DNA from: Tritrichomonas musculus
Taxonomy: Eukaryota > Parabasalia > Tritrichomonadida > Tritrichomonadidae
Length of the DNA: 64,000 nt
Assembly: GCA_039105265.1 (NCBI GenBank)
Contig: JAPFFF010000010.1
Coordinates: forward strand, 1,550,001-1,614,000
Direction: 5' to 3'
Below the pieces are notes generated by a model that saw only the letters and a program-made list of their open reading frames with translations, had not been told where the DNA came from and did not search any database. Positions 49,201 through 59,124 of this stretch are shown piece after piece. The first letter of the stretch is position 1, and every line of letters starts with the position of its first letter. The position numbers were made by a program, and so were the translations under genes.

Positions 49201-49273
49201 GTGCGATGGACGGATTCGAACCATCAACTCTGAGAGCATGAATCTCATGAACTACCTTTTGTTCCACATCGCA
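49201..49273 (-). tRNA. tRNA-Met(CAT), copy 2
   Basis: This is identical to the tRNA at 44552-44624 except for one base in the D loop (AAAAGGTA instead of AAAAGGCA). Anticodon, stems, B box and the unusual discriminator C are conserved. Fourteen bases of 5' flank (TAAAACAATAGAGA on the minus strand) and the T-rich 3' flank are also shared, showing segmental duplication. Confidence 0.93.
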
Positions 49274-49357
49274 TCTCTATTGTTTTATGATCCGATAGAA
49301 ATAAGTGAAAACAGTTTAGCAAAAAAAAAAAAAATAAAAATAGAAATAAAAAATTAC

Positions 49358-50464
49358 TTAAACACGCTTGTTTGGGCAGTTTGGAGGTTTGCAATTAATA
49401 AAAATTGCAGACATCGAATCACCAGCAACGCAAAATGAGGCCCCTTCCCCAACCACGCTTTCTACTGGCGAGAAAACCTTTTCACTGAAAGGGACACTCT
49501 CGGTTGGCAGCTGTGCGTAGTTGTTGCCTCCGCAAGCGAGCACTTTTCCCTCTTCAGTCAGAAACAGCGAGTGAAGTCCGCCTGCAAAAACACCTTTAAT
49601 CTTATGATCATTTAAGGCCTCAATTTTGGTGAAGTGATCAACCTCTCCAATTTGACCTCCAAGGCCAATTTGACCACAATTATTGTTTCCGAGGGCGAAA
49701 ACAGTTCCACCTTCACTAACCGCCAGGCAGTGAAGGCAGGTTCCAGAGATATCGGCGATCACTTCACTTTCCAACTCCTTTACAATTGAGAAGGTCAGTT
49801 TGTTTCCACTTTCTGGCAGATCTGAAAAGAAAACTTTCCCTTTATCAGAGAGAGCAACGACAAACTCGTCACAACAGCAAACATTGACTGCTTTGTGATC
49901 GTCTGGTAAAAAAGTGGCTTCGAAAAGTGAAGTGAAGTTGTCAAATGTGGATTCGTAATCTGGAATGAAAATGATGCCGCCTTCGGAGTCAATTACAGCT
50001 GAATTTTCATAGCCTCCATATAGTGAAACTGGTTGACGGTTTCCAATGTTCAGAAAAAGTGGAATCTCTGTGAGTGAATCTGAATATATATATGCAAGTT
50101 GTGATTGGCAGTTGGATTCTGTATTGGTGAGGAGATAAAGTGTGTAGAGAAAGCCACATACTGCTGAGGTAGGAACTAGAGTATGACCTTCGGTATCTGT
50201 TATGGAATATTGAGTGAATTTTTGAAGAGTTTCTTTGGGAAGAGTACCTCCTATTTTTCCATCTTCATTGTTTCCAATTGCAGAGAGAATTCCATCACGG
50301 GTAATCATAACTGTGTGATCATTATAAGATGAAAATGATAATATTGTTGATGGATCAATGGGGAGTTCAACAGGAGGACTAACAGAATCATCATCATCAT
50401 TATTTTTGGTGTTTGAAGTGACTCCAAGCTGATGAAATTCGTTTGTTCCACAAACTTTAATCAT
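49358..50464 (-). CDS. RCC1-like repeat protein
   Basis: The 368-residue protein carries RCC1 (beta-propeller) repeats: MIKVCGTNEFHQLGV at the start, LSAIGNNEDGKIGG near 85, VFALGNNNCGQIGLGG near 265 and VLACGGNNYAQL near 315. It is a full propeller-sized protein without other domains; related proteins act as nucleotide-exchange factors or scaffolds. The composition is clearly richer in G and C than the flanking DNA. A broken paralogue lies in opposite orientation at about 51720-52874. Both share the C-terminal signature FCVAGxxMSAxFI. Confidence 0.85.
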   Translation of the reverse strand: MIKVCGTNEFHQLGVTSNTKNNDDDDSVSPPVELPIDPSTILSFSSYNDHTVMITRDGILSAIGNNEDGKIGGTLPKETLQKFTQYSITDTEGHTLVPTSAVCGFLYTLYLLTNTESNCQSQLAYIYSDSLTEIPLFLNIGNRQPVSLYGGYENSAVIDSEGGIIFIPDYESTFDNFTSLFEATFLPDDHKAVNVCCCDEFVVALSDKGKVFFSDLPESGNKLTFSIVKELESEVIADISGTCLHCLAVSEGGTVFALGNNNCGQIGLGGQIGEVDHFTKIEALNDHKIKGVFAGGLHSLFLTEEGKVLACGGNNYAQLPTESVPFSEKVFSPVESVVGEGASFCVAGDSMSAIFINCKPPNCPNKRV

Positions 50465-50493
50465 ATCTATATATTATATAATAAATAAACTGT

Positions 50494-50505
50494 TTCAAAA
50501 AGTGG
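50494..50505 (+). promoter_or_regulatory. Recurrent upstream phrase TTCAAAAAGTGG
   Basis: It lies between the divergent RCC1-like and discoidin-type genes, 25 bp before ATG 50530. It is identical to the phrases at 32205 and 14697 (minus strand). Confidence 0.3.
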
Positions 50506-50529
50506 AAATAAAATAAAGTTTTTTAATAA

Positions 50530-51295
50530 ATGGTTTTACCAATATTGCATGGTATTGTTTCCATTTATCATGTCTTTAAATTTAATTTAATATTGAATGC
50601 AATTTCTCATGGTGGGCTTACAATTTCAATTGTCAAAGGATTTTTGATTTCTTTATTTCAATGTGCTGCAGCGCATCCAATTTCGGCTGCTGTGATAGCC
50701 GCAACAGTTTACATATTAAAAGGAACTGTATATATTTATTGCGCCAAAAGATGGCGCTTTTTCTGGAATAATTAATCATTTCCAAAATAAAACCAATTTT
50801 CAACTTTTAAATGAGATTGATATTTTCTCAACAGGTTGTTACAGCAAGAATAATAAATACCAGCCCCTCAATATTGCTTTATTTAATGATACAAGCAAAT
50901 ATTATTTATCTAAAAATTCAAAAGACAATTGGATTCAATTTGACTTCAAAGATTACATTGTAATTCCAATTTCCTACACAATAAAAACCATCAACTCCAC
51001 TAAAGATAAATGGTTCCCAAAAAGTTGGGTACTTGAAGGTTCAAAAAATTTGACAACGTGGACAATTCTTGATGAGGAAGCAAACTGTACAGAATTGAAT
51101 GGTCCAGGTCTTAATAAAACTTTTGGAATGAGCAAGCAGCCATGGAAATTTTTCAGATACATTCGTTTGCGATTAAATGGAACTGATTGGAGCAATAAAA
51201 GCTATTATCTTGGCATTGATGCATTTGAATTGTACGGCGGAATGATATCGAAAAAAGGAATTTTCAAATACTTTTCTAAGAAGCCTGATAAATGA
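50530..51295 (+). pseudogene. F5/8-type C (discoidin-like) protein gene with one frameshift
   Basis: The first 70 codons encode a mostly hydrophobic N-terminus (MVLPILHGIVSIYHVFKF). At about 50745 the frame changes. The new frame reads a discoidin-type beta-sandwich: FSGIINHFQ, NWIQFDFKDYIVIPISYTIK, KSWVLEGSKNLTTWTILDEE, FFRYIRLRLNGTDW and ALFELYGG-like DAFELYGGM at the end. Many trichomonad proteins have such a C-terminal domain, often after BTB or ankyrin parts. A single one-base error in the assembly would restore one frame, so this could be a working gene; as written it is broken. Confidence 0.65.
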
Positions 51296-51719
51296 TTTTT
51301 TTATTTGGAGAGTTTCTGTCTAATTAATAAAGTCCTTATATTTTGCTATATGAAACAAGTGTGCGTCAATAAATGAAATGAAAATGATTACAATGAATTG
51401 AGAACTTGTTGAATGTTAAAGTTTATTTATTTGTAAGTTTATTTAACCAGAAAAATTGAAATGATAGACAAATATTTTCATGAAATATTTTTTTTTTATA
51501 ATATTAAACATTCAACAATAACAAAAATATATTCTTAAAATAAATAGAGTAATATAAAATTGTAAATGAGAAATTCGTATTTTCCAAAAATAAAAAATTG
51601 TGTAAGATTTTATATAAAACGATCATATTTTGTGATATTTACATTTTATTGTAAAAATTGAATGTAAAACTATTTTTTTACCTATTATTATGAATAAGAA
51701 ATCGTTCATCTTATCATCT
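51296..51719. other. AT-rich intergenic region
   Basis: No gene or structured element is supported between the discoidin-type gene and the GC-rich RCC1 pseudogene. Confidence 0.45.
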
Positions 51720-52874
51720 GCAGGATTAAAAAATCATCCAAGTCAAACGAAAGAGAAGGAAACGGTTTCTATCGTCATATTCAACGATACGCAGAAAATA
51801 TCGTCGTTTGTGGGAGTGATGATTACCGTCAGATTGGCGAAAACCCGACAAGCAAAGACAAGCATGGTAGTGCAGTCATTCGCCCTCCTCAGAATTTGCT
51901 GCTGGATCCGTCTTCGCTTCTGTCTTACTCGGCCTACTGCCACTCTGTTTCTGTCACTCGTTCTGGCTCTCTGATCGGAGCTGGCCACAACAGCGACGGC
52001 CGAATCAGCGGCTCGCTCGAGAAGACAGCCATCAGTCAGTATTCAGAAATTCCGATGAATGACAGCAGCGGGCGGCCGCTGGCGCCGGTTTCTGCTGTCT
52101 GCACTCGATATAGCACTCTCTGCATGCTCACAAAAAGTTGTGGCAGCGGGAGGCAGCTCGTTTTCTGCGATTATGGAATAAACGGTGGCAGCCACGAACC
52201 AGTGTCACCTTCCACGGTTATACGCATGCAGCTGCGATCTGCACCGATGGTGAAGTCATCTTCATCAACCGTCACTCAGTCCTAATTTGGCCATCGTCTT
52301 GCATCTATGCTGTTTCTCTTCCTGGCGGCGAGAAGGCGACGATGGTTGCCTGCCTCGACGAATCAGTTTTTGCGCTGAGCTGGAGCGGGAGAGTCTTCGC
52401 GTCAGCCGTCGAACCAGGAAACTGCGTCCTCAAATTTTCAGAGGTTTCAGAACTGTCAGGCCAAATATTTGTCTTGCTCGGACAATCACTGCTTGGCAGT
52501 CAGCAGTGAAGGCCGAGTCTTTGGTCATGAATCAAACGGTTATTGCCATCTCGGCCTTGAGCGAGGAAGAAGTGAAGTTCCCTCCTTCACTGAAATTTCG
52601 TCACTTTCTGGTCAGGAAATCAGGGCTGCCTACGCCGGAAATAGCCATTCACTTTTCGAGACGCGTGAAGGCAGAATTCTCGCCTGTGGATGGAACAGTT
52701 ATGGCCAACTTCTCCTCAGGTGGCCAAAGCGACGAATGCGTTTATTCGCCAACAGAGACGACCATCACAGGCGGTGCCACTTTCTGCGTTGCAGGTAGCA
52801 ATATGAGTGCCGTTTTCATCGGTGGAAATCCGCTGCCAAACTCGCCAAACACGCCAATCCATTATCAACACTGA
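51720..52874 (+). pseudogene. GC-rich decayed RCC1-like gene
   Basis: Three reading frames in succession encode RCC1-like parts: IVVCGSDDYRQIGENP and LIGAGHNSDGRISGSL (to about 52140), then ICTDGEVIFINRHS and SVFALSWSGRVFASAV (to about 52450), then CLAVSSEGRVFGHESNGY and ILACGWNSYGQL (to about 52720), and last FCVAGSNMSAVFIGG. At least three frame changes are present. The region is about half G+C by eye, in sharp contrast to its AT-rich surroundings and above its intact paralogue at 49358-50464. No convincing start codon is left. Confidence 0.8.
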
Positions 52875-54242
52875 GCAATTCAAATTGAAATGAAATTTTA
52901 TTCAAATTTTGATTGATTATCTAACTAAAATATGAAAAATCTGATTTTATATTCTTTTTTTGCATTTCATTTTGGTTGTGATAATGAATTTATTTTTAAG
53001 CTTATCTCTTATAATCATCCAAAAATCGCAAATTTCAAGATATATGCAGCCTTTGAATAATTTGTTGTGTAGAATAAAAGTTTTTTAAAAAAGAACATTT
53101 GTTTTTGGTAATTGTTTTGCAAAATTCATATTTATTTTCAAATGCATTATCTTCTTATTTCAATGTTTAATCTTCATGATGCCGAAGACTCAGAATTAGT
53201 CACATGAAACTTGAAGTTATTGTCTGTGTCGTCGTCATTGATCAATAACAGATCAATTTCCAGGTCGTCTTTATTGACTTTTTCTGTTTATTGAACAATT
53301 TGAATAATATAAAAAAACAAATATTTTGGTTACAATCTATAACAGCTAACTAATAGTACATATTTCCGCTTTTTTACTAACTAATTGCTTAATAGTTCTG
53401 TTTCTATTAGAAATTACTTGTAATTTCTTGTGTTGCTTTTGTGGTTGATTGCTATCAATTTTGTTCTCTTTGTTATTCGTAAGAAGAAGAGGGATGAAGA
53501 TAATTATGAAGAAACATCAGATACAAATATTAAAATTTAAGAAATTGGTTGGTTAAAAATCCATTCTTTTCTTTATTTATTGGATTTTTAATATTTATAT
53601 ATATATATATATATAAATGATAACATTTAAGTAATTCAAGCCTATATGATTTTAAGTTTCTCCTAATTATTCGGATAAAGTTTCCATATCAAAATATTCT
53701 ATTTTAAAAGAAAAGTATATCAGCATTTATAAATTTCATTCCATAAAGTTTTATATTGGATGAGATAAATATTTTTTTTTTTTTTTACAATTTTTGAAGA
53801 TCAATTTTTTTTCAATTTATGCTCAATGATTATGACTAAAAAGAAAGTTTTATTTTCATCCTTAAATACATTCAAAGGAAGATCATAAAAAACTTATTCA
53901 CCATTTTTTAAAAAAAAAAAAATATTGTTTTACTGGTCTTAAATAATAAAGCTATATTTAACACTTTGGCATACATTCAATTTTATCAATCAGAGATCTG
54001 ACTATTTTAAAATTTCAAAAATTGAGCGCGTGTGATTTGTGGGCATCTGATTTTAAAAAAGTATTTTATATATAATAGAGATAAAATATCAACATATGAT
54101 GAAAAAAATTTTTAATTCAAAATTCAATACTTTTGTAAAATTTTTAAATCAATTTTTTGAATGCTAATACTGTCTTCAAAATTTTTCTTAAAATTTTCGT
54201 TTAAAGTTTTAAAATTCATAACCATCAGCTCATAATTTTTAT
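52875..54242. other. Long AT-rich region with two small gene remnants
   Basis: No intact gene. On the minus strand 53174-53287 reads an open tail with DLEIDLLLINDDDTDN ending in NSESSAS. On the plus strand 53424-53540 reads a membrane helix and basic-acidic tail, listed separately. The rest is A/T tracts and a TA microsatellite near 53600. Confidence 0.4.
53424..53540 (+). pseudogene. Remnant of a membrane anchor and cytosolic tail
   Basis: The frame reads FLVLLLWLIAINFVLFVI then RKKKRDEDNYEETSDTN and ends at TAA. A helix followed by a basic stop-transfer cluster and short acidic tail is the usual end of a trichomonad surface protein such as a type I BspA-like protein. The ectodomain is absent. 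Confidence 0.4.
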
Positions 54243-55034
54243 ATGTCTTTACTTAACAGAGCTATCAAAAACTCATATCGAGCTTTAGCCAATCGTGATA
54301 TTTTTTTCAGATTCCTCGGAGGAAAAAATACAATTTATAAAAATGGTCAAGAATTCCAATTTCATTATTATGATCCAAATGTTAAACATAAATCAACAAA
54401 TCCACCAAGAATTGCATCTCGTGATCCATTAATGCCACCATATGAACCATATGTTGAACTTGGTCATTATCAAAAAAATGGAGCTTCTCATTATTTAATT
54501 TTAAACAAATACCAATTGATGCCTGGCCACTTAATTATGGCTGTTGATAATCAAAAAGAAATCCAAGGATCATTTTTAACAAATCATGATTTTTCAATGC
54601 TTTCACAATTATTAAATCAAGTTGACGATAGAGGAGTTGCTTATTACAATGGAGGAATTGACGCAGGATGCACTCAATTACACAAACACCTTCAATATGT
54701 TCCATCATTTGATAATCCTTTATTTGATGCAATGGCAACTGGCCAAAAGCTCCCATACAAATACTATACTGAAAAACTTGATGATTACAGACCATCTTCA
54801 ATTGGCGATGCTTACAAGAGACTCTTTGAAAGAATGAATTTTGATGGTTCATATAACTTTTTAATCTCAAATAAAATTGCCGCAATTGTCCCAAGAAGAA
54901 AAGCAAAGCATGAAACAGGTGTTCTTGTAAGCTCAATGGCAATGTGTGGACATCTTTATGTTGGAATTTCAAATGGAAAAAAGGCTGCAGAAAATCCATT
55001 GAAAATCATCAGCGACGTTTCTTTTCCAAATTAA
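54243..55034 (+). CDS. Ap4A phosphorylase (ATP adenylyltransferase), APA1/2 family
   Basis: The 263-residue protein belongs to the HIT-superfamily branch that phosphorolyses diadenosine tetraphosphate to ATP and ADP. The active-site signature IDAGCTQLHKHLQYVP, corresponding to the yeast GASQPHKHLQ motif with its catalytic His, is at about residue 140. Other matches are LILNKYQLMPGHLIMAVD near 85 and a C-terminal domain with YNFLISNKIAAIVPRR near 205. Length is slightly short of yeast Apa1/2 (about 320) but complete in domain content. It is probably cytosolic and controls dinucleotide polyphosphates. The stop overlaps TAAA. Confidence 0.88.
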   Translation: MSLLNRAIKNSYRALANRDIFFRFLGGKNTIYKNGQEFQFHYYDPNVKHKSTNPPRIASRDPLMPPYEPYVELGHYQKNGASHYLILNKYQLMPGHLIMAVDNQKEIQGSFLTNHDFSMLSQLLNQVDDRGVAYYNGGIDAGCTQLHKHLQYVPSFDNPLFDAMATGQKLPYKYYTEKLDDYRPSSIGDAYKRLFERMNFDGSYNFLISNKIAAIVPRRKAKHETGVLVSSMAMCGHLYVGISNGKKAAENPLKIISDVSFPN

Positions 55035-55682
55035 AAAAAAAAAAAAAAACAGTCATGCCTCTAAAAAATGTCTTTTATAAGTGTGCTTTGATTTGGTTAT
55101 GAACAATTAGCAATTAAAATACACTTGCAATTCATCTTAATTGACATCAAATTCTGTTTTCATGAAAAACATAATTATATTTTAGAATACAATATTATCT
55201 ATTAAATAATAAATTTTTTTCGTTAAATTTTCAAAGGTAAATAAATCCTTTATATTTATTTTTATTTGAAACCAACCTTCAATTTATACAGATAACTCAA
55301 ACTACCAATTTTTAATTCAAAAAGTTTGTTGGAATAAAATAGCGTATTTTCTTGAACTACTAGTTTTATATTGAAACTCTTATTCTATAAGTTTCAAATC
55401 AATATTGAATAAAGAAACATAAACATAGAAAAACAAATCTAGAGTCAAATTCAATTAATTTTTTTCTTTCTTAGCAGAATATTTATTCAAGATAAATAAT
55501 TTTCAGGTAAAAATTGCTCATCACTTATAGATATAAACATTGATACATATTCAATATTTTCTGAAAAATAAAATAATTCATAGAAAATCCAATTAATTAT
55601 TTGAATATAATCACTTCATCATTTAAATATAAAAAATATTTATCTGCAATAACAACCTTAATTTGAGCAAAAATCATTCACT
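55035..55682. other. AT-rich intergenic region
   Basis: No gene supported. TTCAAAAAGT occurs at 55316-55325. Confidence 0.45.
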
Positions 55683-55688
55683 TCATTT
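55683..55688 (+). promoter_or_regulatory. Initiator-like element TCATTT
   Basis: TCATTT lies 11 bases before the ATG at 55700 and supports the small gene there. Confidence 0.4.
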
Positions 55689-55699
55689 TCTTTTTAAAA

Positions 55700-56134
55700 A
55701 TGCACTGCTCTTTTTATCACGAAAGCTCAACCAACAAGAACACAGAACATAATTTTGGCAGTAGATCTTCACAATTTGCAAAAGGCCCACATCATTGGTC
55801 GAATATTCTTTCTGGTGTTGAATATCAAAGTAATTTAGAAAAGAATTATCCAGGAATGAGATCTGGACCATGCAATTCTGAATATGATCGATCTTTTCCA
55901 TATCAAAGATTGAGACCAATCCCACAAAAGCCACAATCGGATCTTTTATTGTATTCTAACACAAAAACATATAAACAAACAAATGCTCCCAAAAATGGTA
56001 ATTCAAGTATATTCTGCCAAAAAGCCCCAAGAAACACTTCTCGTGGAATCCATGATGAAGATAGAATTACTACATTGAGCTACTCATGGTATTTTTCACT
56101 AAAGTGCAAAAAAGTTCTCGCCTATTTTTTCTGA
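55700..56134 (+). CDS. Small unknown protein, possibly axonemal
   Basis: The 144-residue product is rich in Ser, Asn, Pro and Tyr, hydrophilic and without membrane segments. It includes GPHHWSNILSGVEYQ, YPGMRSGPCNSEYDRSF and LRPIPQKPQSDLLL. Such extended Pro/Tyr/Arg-rich sequences resemble microtubule inner proteins of flagella, a vague likeness only. Codon use is better balanced than the flanks and an initiator-like motif precedes the ATG. The last 15 residues (SLKCKKVLAYFF) look like run-on, so a missed 3' splice or frame change near 56090 is possible. Confidence 0.5.
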   Translation: MHCSFYHESSTNKNTEHNFGSRSSQFAKGPHHWSNILSGVEYQSNLEKNYPGMRSGPCNSEYDRSFPYQRLRPIPQKPQSDLLLYSNTKTYKQTNAPKNGNSSIFCQKAPRNTSRGIHDEDRITTLSYSWYFSLKCKKVLAYFF

Positions 56135-56783
56135 AGTACGATACAGGGTCAATATTGACCTTAACTGTTGGGATCAAAAGAGATTGGGGCAAAAAATATC
56201 TCTTTTTTTTTTTTTTTTTTTTTTTTCTCCTTCATTTTGAATTATTTCCATGACATCTTCAATTCGTTGTTTTCAGTTTAAAATTTTAAAATCCATTTAA
56301 ATCAATAAAATTTTCAATTTTTTTTTTTCAAATTTTGAAATAGACTAAAAAATCCCCACTTTTAAAGTATCTTGAAAAAGTTCTTGACGACAGAAAAAAG
56401 TCCTTTACGGTGATAAGATATAATAAAACATTAACGATTAAAAAAGGTATTTATATTTGACTATTTCAAAGTCGTTAAATTTTCACTTTACCGTTATTAT
56501 TGAAAATCTGTTTACACCTGTGAGAAGTCCTTTACAGTGAAGTGAAAATTCACAAAAATTGAATACTGCTCTCAAAATCTCCCATTTTTACCAAAATTTT
56601 CTCTCAATTTATAAAAAAAAAAAAAAAAAAATAAAAAATTTACAATATAAATACAAAACAAATATTTTAAATTTAGTGTTTTTGCTATCAAATTTATAGA
56701 AATTTTCGAATTCTATAAATTTGAAAATTTTATATTCAAAAAGTTATTTCATTTTTTATTCAAAAAGATATTTAATTTTTACT
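56135..56783. other. AT-rich region upstream of the LRR-ARH gene
   Basis: No gene. It contains AGTCCTTTAC twice (56399-56408 and 56525-56534), and TTCAAAAAGT at 56735-56744 with a near copy TTCAAAAAGA at 56759-56768 close to the next start codon. Confidence 0.45.
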
Positions 56784-56789
56784 TCATTA
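56784..56789 (+). promoter_or_regulatory. Initiator-like element TCATTA abutting the ATG
   Basis: TCATTA directly precedes ATG 56790. This placement is typical for trichomonad initiators with very short 5' leaders and decides the start of the LRR-ARH protein. Confidence 0.5.
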
Positions 56790-58793
56790 ATGAAATTTGC
56801 AAACTTAGCTTATTTAAAGGAGATACCTCCTATAAACGAGTTTCATGATGTACATGTACTTGATTTGCTTTGTACCTCAATTAAAATATTGACTATTGAC
56901 AATTTTCCAAACCTTACACGGCTTAGAGCACCACGTTCCAATTTAGAAAGAGCAACAATTACAAACTGTCCCAATTTACAAATTATTGATTTTTCTCAGA
57001 GCTCATTAGTAAATATTCATTTAGAAAATTTGCCCAAATTGCGTACGCTTGATCTCCGCAGCACCAAAGTTTCCTTTTTGAATTTTTCATTGCCTTCACT
57101 TGAATACTTAGACATTTCTAGAACGAAAATTCAAAATGAATTACCAGATTCTCCTAACTTACTTGCACTTGACAATTCAGGATGCATTTTCAAAGACTAT
57201 GATCTTTTGCCTATTGCCATGAAATATCCTCATCTCCAACGGCTCAGATGTTTAGATTATTATGATGTCAGCTTTGAGGTTGAGTATCGAATCCAAGTTG
57301 ATCTTAACAAACTCAGTGAACACCCCTGTCTTGAACACCTCTTTGTTGGCCCCTCAACAGTTACCTGTGACTCAATTTCTCCAAAAACAAATTTGACGAC
57401 CGTTTGTCTCCAATACGTAGAATTCAAAGAAGGCACGAAGCAGCAATTACTATCGTCGTTCCATTGTGTATTGATCAATCATGTTGCTTTGTCATCAAAT
57501 CACGGCTACAGAGTTTCCACGTATCCAGAATACAAAAGAATGGATTGGGAAGAAAGCGCTCTTCTTTTGTATGGACCCTGGGGGATACCCCAAACAGATC
57601 TGACACCCAAAATTAGTGCCCCACAGCCATTTGACATTTCCACAGCTTATTTGTTAATGAGGGATGTCCAACCGTCAACCGTCACAATTTCAGAAGTCTC
57701 TGAAAAATTTGACCTTAAAATTGCCCTTAACCACATGATGGGAGCCGTTTTTGGCTCTGCATTAGGAGACTGTCTTGGCATGTCTGCTGAGATGACTGAC
57801 ACGAAATATGCGCGCTTCTCACTCGACGTCCCATTGAGCATTCTTTGGAATTACCTGCCAAGCTGGTATCGAGCGGACGTTTTCTATAGAGCAACGGTTA
57901 CTGACGATACAGAGCAGGCGATACTTTTGATGAGAACTTTGGCCGACTGTAACGGAGAACTTAACCTCGCGCACTTTGCGAAGCTACTCACAGATTGGGC
58001 AAACAAAGGCGTCAGCGAACATTGCCAAGAATACGCACTCGATGTCGGCGAGACGACGTGGAATGCAATCACAAGCCACAACTACTTGAAGGACCCTTTG
58101 ACGGGCTCATTTGACACAACATACGAGAGCCGTGGGAATGGATGCGCAATGAGGACGGCTCCGATTGGCTGCTTCAAGTTCTGGGATTTGAATACTGTGA
58201 CCAAATATGCCTTCAATTTTGGCTGTACGACTCATTACAACGATGTCTGCGCTGTTTGCACGATTCTCTGCTCGCTCCTCATCGCGAAGAACATACAGCG
58301 ATACTCCCTCAAGGAGAACCTCGCGGCGAAAGATCAGTCGTCATTGCGAATGACAGATAACGAAATCGACGAGCTGATTGATTACTCATTCAAAGTCGTC
58401 GCCGACGAAATGAGCGACGACTTCGACGTGGAGGCAAGCAGAGCCGAGGTGATGAAGTACTTGAAGGCCGACAGCTTCGATAAGCTGCACCTCAGCGGGA
58501 AACAGATCGGATACGTCTTGCGTGCAACAGGCGCTGCCGTCCTGGCGCTAAGAAAGGGAATGAGCTACGAGGAAGCAATGACCGAAGTCGTGAGGTGGGC
58601 CGGCGATTCGGATTCAAACGCAGCTGTCGTAGGCGGCGTGATTGGCGCCGTTGTTGGATTCTCAGGGATTCCCTCTGATATGATGAAGTATCTCTACACT
58701 GGAAACTGGGAATACGTTGAATTTGCAAGAATGTGCGAAGTAATGGACATCCAGCCTCCTCCATCGCCTTTCTTAGAATTGTCTTATCAATGA
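56790..58793 (+). CDS. LRR plus ADP-ribosylglycohydrolase (ARH/DraG) fusion
   Basis: From ATG 56790 the product has 667 residues. Residues about 15-200 are leucine-rich repeats of about 21 residues (NLTRLRAPRSNLERATI, KLRTLDLRSTKVSFL, LEYLDISRTKI). Residues about 310-655 form an ADP-ribosylglycohydrolase domain: GSALGDCLGMSAE, VTDDTEQA with metal ligands Asp372-Asp373, SRGNGCAMRTAPIG, FGCTTHYNDV and WAGDSDSNAAVVGG (Asp606, Asp608). All metal ligands seem present, so the enzyme should remove ADP-ribose from proteins or other acceptors. The ARH part is visibly richer in G and C than the LRR part. The LRRs may choose the substrate. Confidence 0.9.
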   Translation: MKFANLAYLKEIPPINEFHDVHVLDLLCTSIKILTIDNFPNLTRLRAPRSNLERATITNCPNLQIIDFSQSSLVNIHLENLPKLRTLDLRSTKVSFLNFSLPSLEYLDISRTKIQNELPDSPNLLALDNSGCIFKDYDLLPIAMKYPHLQRLRCLDYYDVSFEVEYRIQVDLNKLSEHPCLEHLFVGPSTVTCDSISPKTNLTTVCLQYVEFKEGTKQQLLSSFHCVLINHVALSSNHGYRVSTYPEYKRMDWEESALLLYGPWGIPQTDLTPKISAPQPFDISTAYLLMRDVQPSTVTISEVSEKFDLKIALNHMMGAVFGSALGDCLGMSAEMTDTKYARFSLDVPLSILWNYLPSWYRADVFYRATVTDDTEQAILLMRTLADCNGELNLAHFAKLLTDWANKGVSEHCQEYALDVGETTWNAITSHNYLKDPLTGSFDTTYESRGNGCAMRTAPIGCFKFWDLNTVTKYAFNFGCTTHYNDVCAVCTILCSLLIAKNIQRYSLKENLAAKDQSSLRMTDNEIDELIDYSFKVVADEMSDDFDVEASRAEVMKYLKADSFDKLHLSGKQIGYVLRATGAAVLALRKGMSYEEAMTEVVRWAGDSDSNAAVVGGVIGAVVGFSGIPSDMMKYLYTGNWEYVEFARMCEVMDIQPPPSPFLELSYQ

Positions 58794-59124
58794 TCTTTTT
58801 ATATAATTTATTTTTTCTTTTTATATTAAAAAAAAAACATACAAAAAAATTAAGCATGATTTATACTTGCATATGGATTCTTTGTAATATTTATATATTT
58901 CTTCTCTTTGTTTCAACTGTTTTGTTGTTGTGCCATTTTACCCCCTAAAATTTTTAGAATTAATAATTATCTATTATTGTGTATTTTTTATTGAAATCAC
59001 AAAACTTCATTTAATTTCAAATATTTACTGATTTGGAATATTTACTTTTTTAATTTGAGTTGATAAATAATGATAATATTTACAAAAGTTGAGTTGATGA
59101 AAGTTTAGTTAATAATGATAATAT
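58794..59124. other. AT-rich intergenic region
   Basis: No gene supported. A direct repeat, AATAATGATAATATTTACAA, occurs near 59067 and 59110 just downstream of the pyroglutamyl-peptidase pseudogene. Confidence 0.45.
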
